NCBI GenBank assembly: GCA_023406225.1
Contig: JAEXWS010000036.1
Coordinates: 1-6,828 of the forward strand
Direction of reading: 5' to 3'
DNA length: 6,828 bases
DNA from: Bacillota bacterium
GTDB lineage: Bacteria; Bacillota; Clostridia; Oscillospirales; Oscillospiraceae
Shown here: positions 1 through 5,507 of the stretch, in pieces
Layout: every line of letters starts with the position of its first letter
How positions within the stretch are numbered: position 1 is the stretch's first letter
Notes under the pieces: model-generated
Told to the model about the DNA's origin: nothing
The model's input: only the letters and a program-made list of their open reading frames with translations
Databases searched by the model: none
Program-made: the position numbers and the translations under genes

Positions 1-410
1 TGGGGCTGGATGCGAAGTACGACGAAAAGACGAACCCCACCTGCGTCTACATGGAGCCGGAAGCGGCGGGCGTGGGCTTGACGGAGGAGCAGTGCAAGGC
101 CCAGGGGCTGGACTACAAGGTGGGCAAATTCCCCATGTCCGCCAACGGCAAGGCGCTCATCCTCAACGGCGGCGAGGGCCTTGTAAAGATCATCGCCGGC
201 GCGGAATACGGCGAGGTCCTGGGGATGCACATCATCGGGCCCCGGGCCACGGACCTCATCGCCGAGGGCGCGCTGGCCATCGGCGGAGAGATGACCCTGG
301 ATGAGATCGCCGCCACCATCCACTCCCACCCCACCGTCACCGAGACCGTGCGGGAAGCGGCGCTGGACGCTCTGGGCCGCGCCGTACATACCCACTCCCG
401 CAGGAAATAA
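1..410 (+). CDS. lpdA: Dihydrolipoamide dehydrogenase, C-terminal part (5' end outside window)
   Basis: The visible 135 residues, in frame from base 3 to the TAA at 408-410, are the C-terminal dimerisation domain of a flavin-dependent dihydrolipoamide dehydrogenase (E3). E3 reoxidises lipoyl groups of 2-oxoacid, acetoin or glycine-cleavage complexes with NAD+ in the cytoplasm. The domain opens with the family signature PTCVY...PE.A.VGLTEEQ, continues with KVGKFP.SANG.A and GLVKII, then GEVLGMHIIGP.ATDLI. It ends with HSHPTVTE at visible residues 107-114, where His109 and Glu114 match the catalytic His-Glu pair (HAHPTLSE in well-studied E3 proteins). The FAD and NAD domains and the redox disulfide lie upstream of the window, so which complex it serves cannot be seen. 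The next gene starts 28 nt downstream on the same strand, suggesting an operon. A related flavin disulfide reductase is possible but less likely given the close motif match. Confidence 0.93.
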   Translation, partial: GLDAKYDEKTNPTCVYMEPEAAGVGLTEEQCKAQGLDYKVGKFPMSANGKALILNGGEGLVKIIAGAEYGEVLGMHIIGPRATDLIAEGALAIGGEMTLDEIAATIHSHPTVTETVREAALDALGRAVHTHSRRK

Positions 411-422
411 CCACTCAATCAA

Positions 423-429
423 CAGGAGG
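423..429 (+). promoter_or_regulatory. Ribosome binding site of the HIBADH-family gene
   Basis: CAGGAGG lies 9 nt before the ATG at 439-441, in the short gap after the dihydrolipoamide dehydrogenase stop. It is a near-perfect Shine-Dalgarno and fixes the start at 439. The reading frame is open further upstream to 301, but that extension overlaps the preceding gene and resembles no family N-terminus. Confidence 0.85.
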
Positions 430-438
430 ATCGCGATC

Positions 439-1317
439 ATGAAAACCATCGGCTATCTGGGCCTTGGCATTATGGGCTACGGCATGTCGTCCAACCTGAT
501 CGACAAAAGCGGCGGGGATGTGTATGGGTTCGATCCCGTCCCCGCGCTTCGGGAGCGGTTCGCCGCCCGGGGCGGCAAAGCGCTGGAGGACGCCAAAACC
601 CTTTACCAAACCTGCGACGTCATCTTTATGTGCCTGCCCACCAACGCCATCGTCAAGGCCACCATCACGGAGATCATGGAGTCCGCGAGACCCGGGACCA
701 TTCTCGTGGACATGGGGTCCACCTCTCCCTATGTCATCCAATCGCTCCACGCCGCGGCGCTGGAAAAGGGCTTCCACCTGCTGGATTCTCCGGTCAGCGG
801 CGGGGAGACCGGCGCGAACGGCGGCACGCTGGTCATCATGTGCGGCGGAGAAAAGCCCGTCTTTGAAGAAGTGGAGCCGTACCTGCGCATGATGGGCAAA
901 ACCGTCACCTATATGGGGCCCTCCGGCTGCGGCAGCACCGCCAAAGTGGCGAACAACATGATGGTGGGCATCCACCTGGTGGCCATGGATGAGGCGTTCA
1001 CCTTCGCCAAAAAGGCCGGGCTGGACCCCCGGACGCTGTTCGACGCCATCAAGGGCGGGTTCGCCCAGAGCGCGGTCATGGACGGGAAGGTGCCCAAGCT
1101 CCTCAGCCGGGACTTTTCCGCCAGCGCCCGCATCGCGGTCCATCTGAAGGACGTGAACAACGCCATGGAGCTGGCGGAGCATCTGGGCGTGGATCTGCCC
1201 GCAACGAAGCTGGTGAAGGAGCAGATGGACTGGATGGACGCGCACGGGCTAATCGACGAGGACCAGTGCGCGCTGGTCAAATATTACGAAGCCGCCATGG
1301 GCGTGGAAGTCCAATGA
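439..1317 (+). CDS. NAD(P)-dependent beta-hydroxyacid dehydrogenase (3-hydroxyisobutyrate / tartronate-semialdehyde reductase family)
   Basis: This complete 292-residue cytoplasmic oxidoreductase has the usual family length. The N-terminal Rossmann fold starts at once with GLGIMGYGM (residues 8-16), the dinucleotide-binding GxGxMGxxM. Asp32 at the end of beta-strand 2 (GFDP) favours NAD over NADP by analogy. The substrate-binding signature DSPVSGGETGANGGTL covers residues 116-131. The catalytic motif GSTAKVANN has Gly165, Lys169 and Asn173 in GxxxKxxxN spacing, and HLKDVNNA (residues 235-242) is the conserved C-terminal helical motif. Members interconvert a beta-hydroxyacid and its semialdehyde: 3-hydroxyisobutyrate, tartronate semialdehyde/glycerate, 4-hydroxybutyrate/succinate semialdehyde, or sulfolactaldehyde. 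The sequence alone does not choose between them. It follows the dihydrolipoamide dehydrogenase by 28 nt and is ended by a strong hairpin 9 nt after the TGA. It faces the TRAP/PHP operon convergently, so any link to that transporter is inference. Confidence 0.95.
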   Translation: MKTIGYLGLGIMGYGMSSNLIDKSGGDVYGFDPVPALRERFAARGGKALEDAKTLYQTCDVIFMCLPTNAIVKATITEIMESARPGTILVDMGSTSPYVIQSLHAAALEKGFHLLDSPVSGGETGANGGTLVIMCGGEKPVFEEVEPYLRMMGKTVTYMGPSGCGSTAKVANNMMVGIHLVAMDEAFTFAKKAGLDPRTLFDAIKGGFAQSAVMDGKVPKLLSRDFSASARIAVHLKDVNNAMELAEHLGVDLPATKLVKEQMDWMDAHGLIDEDQCALVKYYEAAMGVEVQ

Positions 1318-1326
1318 TCCCGCTCC

Positions 1327-1360
1327 AAAAACTCCCCCTCCGGCCGGAGGGGGAGTTTTT
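1327..1360. terminator. Bidirectional intrinsic terminator, perfect 17-bp arms
   Basis: The arm AAAAACTCCCCCTCCGG (1327-1343) is followed directly by its exact reverse complement (1344-1360). The palindrome folds on either strand into a GC-rich stem with a tiny CCGG-centred loop and ends in TTTTT in both directions. It begins 9 nt after the HIBADH-family stop codon. It is the terminator for that gene and a backup for the convergent PHP-hydrolase transcript. Confidence 0.9.
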
Positions 1361-1404
1361 GCGTTTCCGGGCGGGTCTGCCGTTCCCCCCGCACCGCCGC
1401 GCGG

Positions 1405-1455
1405 CTGAAAAAGAAGGCTCCGGCGCCCCAAGAGTCCCTCAGGCGCCGGAGTCTC
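1405..1455 (-). terminator. Intrinsic terminator of the TRAP/PHP operon
   Basis: CTCCGGCGCC (1418-1427) and GGCGCCGGAG (1442-1451) form a perfect 10-bp stem with a 14-nt loop. Two further outer pairs form across one G-T mismatch. Read on the - strand, the stem is followed by TTCTTTTTC (complement of about 1408-1416), a U-rich tail. It lies about 33 nt after the PHP-hydrolase stop (1484-1486), the expected place for operon termination. On the + strand no T run follows, so it appears to work only for the - strand. Confidence 0.75.
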
Positions 1456-1483
1456 CGCAAAATGCGGTCCATTTTATCCTGTT

Positions 1484-2389
1484 TTACGTCCGTCCATCAA
1501 AGAAAATGGGATTCGTCCATGCGGAACGTCCATCGGAATCGACGCAGACGGCCCGGACGTAGCTCTCCCGCCCCTGGAGCGCATGGGCGGCTTCCGTCAG
1601 CGGCTTTTCCCCGGCGAAGAAGGAGCGTCCCCGGGGCGGGTATGTGACGAAGTGGATCTCCCGGCAGCCGGAGCAGGCGATGTACGCAGCCCCTCCGTCC
1701 AAGCCGAAATCCCGGATGACCGGACCGGAGGTGGAGTAGAAGGCTCCGGCGAAAAGCGCGTCCAGGACCGCCTCCGCGCTGCGCGCGGCGGCCTTTACCC
1801 AGACCCAGCCGCCGAACAGGTCGTCGGAGACGTGAACGTCGTCCACCGCCGTGGCGTAAACACGCCTGCCCCGGCGCAGGAGCAGGTCCCAGAAGAGCTC
1901 CGCGCCGCCGCCGTGGCACAGGTGCTCGGTTCCGTTGTTGAATACCTCAACGGCGTGGAAGCCGTCCAGCCCCAGGACCTCCTCCGGCTCCATCCGGGAC
2001 CAGACCGGGTGGGCCAGGGAGACAAACTGTCCGTCCTCGCGCATCATGTCCACCAGTTTCTGGTCCGTCAGCTCTTTGGCGGAATACCGCTTGCAAGGAT
2101 AGCCGGTGTCCCCTCTGCCCGCGGCCGCAAGGCCCACGATGTGGGTGCATTTGTCGGGGCCGTATTCGATGTCGTGCTCCAGCCCGGTGAGCAGGAGAAG
2201 GCGCTCCCCCGGCAGACCGCTGTGGGGCACGAACACATTGTGGTCGGTCATGGAGAGGAAGTCATATCCCGCGCGGACATAGGCGCTTGCCAGTTCCTCC
2301 GGCGCAAACATCCCGTCCGACACGGAGGAATGGCTGTGAATGTTTCCCTTGAGCCAGACGCCGTCCCCGGGAAAATACGATTTTTTCAT
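1484..2389 (-). CDS. PHP-domain metallohydrolase, CehA/McbA-like
   Basis: This 301-residue protein is a polymerase-and-histidinol-phosphatase (PHP) fold hydrolase with the full metal-site set. It has HSH at 18-20, Asp25, TDHN with Asp49 and His50, GLEHD with Glu71 and His72, His83 (THIVG), AHP with His127, and DDVH with Asp183/184 and His186. There is no signal peptide or membrane segment, so it should be cytoplasmic. The arrangement resembles the CehA/McbA family, named after carbaryl hydrolases; most members are uncharacterised, and other PHP proteins cleave phosphoesters. An ATG at 2389 with GAGG six nt upstream (2396-2399) is chosen as start. A TTG seven codons earlier lies almost against the dctM stop and has no clear ribosome binding site. 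Only 27 nt separate it from dctM, so it is probably co-transcribed with the transporter and may act on the imported compound. A phosphatase/phosphodiesterase or an ester/amide hydrolase are the alternatives. Confidence 0.9.
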   Translation of the reverse strand: MKKSYFPGDGVWLKGNIHSHSSVSDGMFAPEELASAYVRAGYDFLSMTDHNVFVPHSGLPGERLLLLTGLEHDIEYGPDKCTHIVGLAAAGRGDTGYPCKRYSAKELTDQKLVDMMREDGQFVSLAHPVWSRMEPEEVLGLDGFHAVEVFNNGTEHLCHGGGAELFWDLLLRRGRRVYATAVDDVHVSDDLFGGWVWVKAAARSAEAVLDALFAGAFYSTSGPVIRDFGLDGGAAYIACSGCREIHFVTYPPRGRSFFAGEKPLTEAAHALQGRESYVRAVCVDSDGRSAWTNPIFFDGRT

Positions 2390-2416
2390 AAGCAGCCTCG
2401 GTTCCAGCAAAATCTG

Positions 2417-3712
2417 TTACTTCATGACGGCAGGCAGAAACGTGGAGATGGCGGGGATGAAGGTGACCATCAGCAGCGAGAGCAGCAAAGCCGCGATCAG
2501 CTCCTTGCCCTGCTTCAAAAACTCGGGCATCTCGATCCCGCACAGGTTGCAGCACTGGTACATGACCGCGCCGAAGGGCGGCGTCAGCGCGCCGATGGAC
2601 AGGTTCAGGATGCACACGACGCCGAAGTGGATGGGATGGATGCCAAGCTGCATCGCCACCGGGTAAAGCAGGGGAACGGCGATCATCAAGACCGCGGAGC
2701 TGTCCACGAACATCCCCATGACCAGCAGGATCACGTTCACCACCAGCAAAAAGCCGATCCTTCCGGCGTTCATGCCCAGGATGAGGCGGGTGATCTGCTG
2801 GGGGATCTGGGCGTAGGTCAGATACAGGCCGAACACCGTGGCGGAGATGATGATGCCGAAGATGTTGGCGACCGAGGTGAAGGCCTCCTTCGCAACAGCC
2901 GCCAGGTCCTTCACGCGCAGCTCCCGATAGATGAACATCCCCACGATCAGGCACAGCAGGCACAGCACGGCGCCGCCCTCGGTGGCGGTCACGATGCCGC
3001 TGCGCAAACCCACGATCAGCACGACGATCATCAAAATGGCCCAAAAGCACTCCACCAGGCTGCGGAGGATATCCTTGAGCGGCGCCCGTTTCTCCCGGGA
3101 GGGCCTGTAGCCGTCCCGGTGGGAGACATAGGTCACGGCCAGCATCAACACCGCGCACATCAAAACGCCGGGCAGATAGCCGGCCATAAACATATCCAGA
3201 ACGGAGTTTTCCGTGATGGAGGCGTAGAGGATGAGCATGACGCCGGGCGGGATCATGGGGGAGATGAGGGCGGAGGACGCGGTGACGGCGGCGGAGAACG
3301 CCCGGTTGAAGCCGCGCTTTTCCATCTCCGGCACCAGCATTTTGCACTGCATGGCGGCGTCGGCGTTGGAGGAGCCGCACAGGCCGCCCATCAGGGTGGA
3401 CAGCAGCACGTTCACCTGGGCCAGACCGCCCCACATATGCCCCACGCAGAGGTCCGCGAACCGCATCATGCGGGAAGTGATGCCGGTGTGGTTCATCAGC
3501 AGTCCGGCGGTGATGAAGAAGGGGATCGCCATCAGGTTCATGTTCATGCCGGCGGAAACCATCTTGGACAAGATCATGTTCAAAGGCATTTCCCTGGCGA
3601 TGAAGCCGAAGTAGAATACGGCTCCGCTGAGAAACGCCATGGACACCGGGATCCGCACCACCAGGAGGGCGAGGACCAGGATCAGCGGCAGCCAGATATC
3701 GATCCCACTCAT
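2417..3712 (-). CDS. dctM: TRAP transporter large permease subunit
   Basis: This 431-residue, very hydrophobic inner-membrane protein is the ion-coupled translocation subunit of a tripartite ATP-independent periplasmic (TRAP) transporter. Family landmarks in order are PFFITAGLLMNHTGI (residues 64-78), GGLCGSSNADAAM (109-121), ISPMIPPGVMLILYAS (150-165), GMFVDSSAVLMIAVPLLYP (333-351) and LNLSIGALTPPFGAVMY (369-385). About a dozen hydrophobic segments are visible and the length is typical (about 425-430). The ATG overlaps the dctQ stop as ATGA (3709-3712), and AAAGGAGG at 3723-3730 lies inside the end of dctQ, 10 nt upstream, so the two are translationally coupled. The PHP hydrolase follows 27 nt later. 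The substrate is not determined by this subunit. Confidence 0.97.
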   Translation of the reverse strand: MSGIDIWLPLILVLALLVVRIPVSMAFLSGAVFYFGFIAREMPLNMILSKMVSAGMNMNLMAIPFFITAGLLMNHTGITSRMMRFADLCVGHMWGGLAQVNVLLSTLMGGLCGSSNADAAMQCKMLVPEMEKRGFNRAFSAAVTASSALISPMIPPGVMLILYASITENSVLDMFMAGYLPGVLMCAVLMLAVTYVSHRDGYRPSREKRAPLKDILRSLVECFWAILMIVVLIVGLRSGIVTATEGGAVLCLLCLIVGMFIYRELRVKDLAAVAKEAFTSVANIFGIIISATVFGLYLTYAQIPQQITRLILGMNAGRIGFLLVVNVILLVMGMFVDSSAVLMIAVPLLYPVAMQLGIHPIHFGVVCILNLSIGALTPPFGAVMYQCCNLCGIEMPEFLKQGKELIAALLLSLLMVTFIPAISTFLPAVMK

Positions 3713-4197
3713 TGGCGCGTCCCCTCCTTTTTCTTCACAAAGCGTCCCATGATGGCGCAGAAGCTGCGGACCGCGCCGCTGAAAAAGCCGAACACGATGC
3801 TGGCATAGCCCACCGCCAGGGGGATCTTCGTGCCGGTGGCGTACCGGTTGATGTTTGTGCTGAAGAGCTTGCAGCCCCAGTACACCAGATAAACCGAGAA
3901 CGCAAGGATGAGCACGTCCCGCAGCAGGTCAAATGCGGCCCGGACGGGCGGAGGCAGCTTGTTCACGATAAACTTCACGTCCACATGCGCGTCCTTTTTG
4001 TACATGTATCCAAAGAACCCGTAGCCGATCCAAACATAGGCAAGAAGCGCGGCCGCCTCCAGATTGATCGAATAGAAGTTCAACAGGGAGCGGTTCACAA
4101 TGTTGACGATGACGGGCACGATGACCACGAGGATGGCCACGCACCCGAGCACCTCTTCAAATTTGCCGTCCCTGAAATAGGCGATTATTTTTTTCAT
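3709..4197 (-). CDS. dctQ: TRAP transporter small permease subunit
   Basis: This 162-residue membrane protein has the four-helix pattern of DctQ, the small subunit that associates with DctM. Hydrophobic segments lie near residues 15-35, 46-66, 91-111 and 126-150. The family-typical stretch between helices 2 and 3 is present, with Glu47, Trp56 and His71 in LEAAALLAYVWIGYG...KKDAHVDV. The start is placed at the ATG at 4195-4197 (MKKIIAYF), which has GAGGAG at 4202-4207 just upstream. An in-frame ATG eight codons earlier (4219-4221) is preceded by the U tract of the upstream terminator and no ribosome binding site. The stop overlaps the dctM start by four bases. It is separated from dctP by 121 nt containing a terminator-like hairpin. 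Confidence 0.95.
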   Translation of the reverse strand: MKKIIAYFRDGKFEEVLGCVAILVVIVPVIVNIVNRSLLNFYSINLEAAALLAYVWIGYGFFGYMYKKDAHVDVKFIVNKLPPPVRAAFDLLRDVLILAFSVYLVYWGCKLFSTNINRYATGTKIPLAVGYASIVFGFFSGAVRSFCAIMGRFVKKKEGTRQ

Positions 4198-4229
4198 AGG
4201 ACTCCTCAACACGCCAATCATTTTTCTGC

Positions 4230-4279
4230 AAAAAAGGCATGGCCCGAAGAAAGACCGCCCCTCCCCGGACCATGCCTTT
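4230..4279 (-). terminator. Intra-operon terminator/attenuator between dctP and dctQM
   Basis: AAAGGCATGG (4233-4242) and CCATGCCTTT (4270-4279) form a perfect 10-bp stem. After one mismatch three more pairs form (4244-4246 with 4266-4268). In the - strand transcript the hairpin is followed directly by six U (complement of 4230-4235). It lies about 40 nt after the dctP stop and about 32 nt before the dctQ ATG. A partially effective terminator here would yield more binding protein than permease, a known expression pattern for binding-protein transporters; the read-through fraction cannot be seen. A separate 12-bp palindrome AAAACCGGTTTT (4280-4291) directly precedes it in the transcript. Confidence 0.8.
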
Positions 4280-4318
4280 AAAACCGGTTTTGAACAGGTA
4301 TTCAGAGCGTCTGGAACA

Positions 4319-5362
4319 TCACTTCCCGGCTCGGATGCCTTCCAGCGTATCCAGCAGCTCCTGGCCGATGCCGTATTTCAGCACCAGATCGCCGCAGCCC
4401 ATGTCCAGGAACGCCTGCCGGTCGGCCTCGTGAAACACGACGCCGGCGGCCTCCATCTCCTCCCGCATCGTGCCCTCATTCTCAACGGAATACTGGTTGT
4501 AGCGGATGCCGGCCTCGTGCAGTTCTTCCTCGATGATCTCCTGATACTCGGCGGGGATGGTGTTCCACCACTTGGTGGAGCAGAACAGGGCGTCCGCCAG
4601 GGGCTGCTGCGCCAGCAGGGTGACCTGGTTGACCAGCTCGTAGCTCTTGGTGGAGTACATCAAGCTGATGGACTGATCCAGCGCGTCGATGGTCCCGGCG
4701 GACAGCGCGCTGAGCTGCTCGGCGGCGGCCATGCCCATGGGGCTGGCGCCCATGGCCTCAAAGCACTCCAGATAGGTGGTGGAGTTGGGGACGCGCAGCT
4801 TCAGTCCCTTGATCTCGGCGGGGGTGGTGTAGGGCTTCTTGCCGATGACGTGGCGCATGCCGCCCACAAAGGCACAGTTCAGGGCATGGATGTTGACCTT
4901 GTCCATCTCCGTGACGATCTTCTGGAACAGCTCGGTGTTCATCACGTCCAAAAACTCCTCGCCGGTCTCGAACACGAACCCGCACTGCAGCGCGCTGGCG
5001 TCATAGTACAGGTCCTCCCACTGGCTGTAGGCCGCCATCAGCAGCAGCGGAGAGTCGGCGGCCACCGCCTCGACGCCGTCCACCAGGTTGCCGAAGGTGT
5101 TGTTGGGATACAGGTTCACGATCACGGCGCCGTTGGTGCGCTCCTCGATGTTCTTCTTGGCGTTGTTCAGCTCCACGCTGACCTGGTCCAGCTCGGTGTA
5201 GGAGTGGGAGATGCTGATGGTGATGGGGTCCGCGGGCTTTTCGGGGGCCGCGGCGGGCGCATCGGAGCCGGAGGGGTCGGCGGCGGTCCCGGCCTGACCG
5301 CCGCAGGCCGCCAGGCTCAGGGTCATGACCAGAGCCAATGCGAGAGCAAGAAACTTTTTCAT
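4319..5362 (-). CDS. dctP: TRAP transporter solute-binding lipoprotein
   Basis: This 347-residue extracytoplasmic solute receptor captures the ligand and delivers it to DctQM. Residues 1-20 are a lipoprotein signal peptide: MKK, a hydrophobic core and the lipobox LAAC, with Cys20 as the lipidation site. A Gly/Ala/Ser/Pro-rich linker runs to about residue 45, and this anchoring fits a Gram-positive-type envelope. The mature part shows the DctP fold: ITISISHSY at the start, LYPNNTFGN near 84-92 and GLKLRVPNS near 186-194. Arg190 is the conserved residue that in characterised DctP proteins forms a salt bridge to the ligand carboxylate. MGASPMGMAAAEQLSAL and the GTIDALDQS segment follow. The ATG at 5360-5362 has AGAGGT at 5371-5376, eight nt upstream. 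It is first in the TRAP operon, behind an inverted repeat and possible promoter. The ligand is probably a carboxylate, but its identity is unknown. Confidence 0.96.
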   Translation of the reverse strand: MKKFLALALALVMTLSLAACGGQAGTAADPSGSDAPAAAPEKPADPITISISHSYTELDQVSVELNNAKKNIEERTNGAVIVNLYPNNTFGNLVDGVEAVAADSPLLLMAAYSQWEDLYYDASALQCGFVFETGEEFLDVMNTELFQKIVTEMDKVNIHALNCAFVGGMRHVIGKKPYTTPAEIKGLKLRVPNSTTYLECFEAMGASPMGMAAAEQLSALSAGTIDALDQSISLMYSTKSYELVNQVTLLAQQPLADALFCSTKWWNTIPAEYQEIIEEELHEAGIRYNQYSVENEGTMREEMEAAGVVFHEADRQAFLDMGCGDLVLKYGIGQELLDTLEGIRAGK

Positions 5363-5390
5363 ACGTTTTTACCTCTTTTCTTTTCATTTT

Positions 5391-5420
5391 ATTTTGAATC
5401 CGTTGACCGCAACGGATCAA
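5391..5420 (-). promoter_or_regulatory. Putative dctP promoter with embedded inverted-repeat operator
   Basis: The arm TTGATCCGTTG (complement of 5410-5420) pairs with CAACGGATTCAA (complement of 5394-5405) around a four-base CGGT centre. The pairing is 11 bp with one bulged base. The 8-bp core (5398-5405 with 5410-5417) is perfect. A weak promoter fits the same place: -35 TTGATC (5415-5420), an 18-nt spacer and -10 CAAAAT (5391-5396). This would put a transcription start near 5384, just ahead of the dctP ribosome binding site. A repressor bound to the repeat would cover both promoter elements. An mRNA hairpin is the alternative if transcription starts further upstream. Confidence 0.5.
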
Positions 5421-5429
5421 CAAATTTCC

Positions 5430-5487
5430 AAAAAGGGGCGGACCGCGCGCATCCGGCGGAGGGATCGCCCTCCCTGTGCGCGGCCGG
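5430..5487 (-). terminator. Possible weak terminator after the AraM-like gene
   Basis: Within the 145-nt gap between the AraM-like stop and dctP lies a nested GC-rich fold. The inner stem is GGAGGG/CCCTCC around ATCG (5458-5473). The outer stem is CGCGCA/TGCGCG (5446-5451 with 5477-5482), separated by an asymmetric internal loop. An alternative outer pairing is CCGGC with GCCGG (5453-5457 and 5483-5487). In the - strand transcript a five-U run (complement of 5430-5434) follows, but about 11 nt after the stem, farther than usual. It may terminate the AraM-like transcript or be only a structured leader if transcription reads through into dctP. Confidence 0.35.
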
Positions 5488-5507
5488 CAGGGGCGCCTGG
5501 GCGCCGT

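Noticed and set aside
301..438. N-terminal extension of the HIBADH-family gene to 301
   Set aside because: It overlaps the dihydrolipoamide dehydrogenase coding region, adds a Pro/Arg/Ser-rich stretch unlike the family, and the ATG at 439 has a strong Shine-Dalgarno.
415..1245. A 276-codon - strand frame opposite the HIBADH-family gene
   Set aside because: It is a shadow frame rich in His/Gly/Val with no motif; the + strand product is a full-length recognised enzyme.
1455..1467. Small CCGCA/TGCGG hairpin with an AAA loop near the end of the PHP gene
   Set aside because: Only five pairs and no directly adjacent T run on either strand; probably incidental beside the stronger terminators.
2390..2410. 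TTG start for the PHP hydrolase seven codons upstream
   Set aside because: TTG is a weaker start without a clear Shine-Dalgarno, and the ATG at 2389 has GAGG at a good distance.
2262..3434. A 390-codon - strand frame overlapping dctM out of phase
   Set aside because: It is Arg/Gly/Pro/His-rich and shares the strand with dctM, whose motifs and membrane helices are unmistakable in the other frame.
1583..3808. A 741-codon + strand open frame antisense to the PHP gene, dctM and part of dctQ
   Set aside because: The translation is a low-complexity His/Gln/Asp/Gly-rich string with no domain, typical of the antisense frame of GC-rich genes. The opposite strand encodes three clear families with proper starts.
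4198..4221. Earlier dctQ start at the ATG 4219-4221
   Set aside because: It is preceded by the U tract of the terminator and lacks a ribosome binding site, while the ATG at 4195-4197 has GAGGAG and the usual MKK-type N-terminus.
5492..5505. Two adjacent GGCGCC palindromes just after the AraM-like stop
   Set aside because: The realistic stem is only four pairs with no U tract next to it; in a GC-rich gap this is expected by chance.
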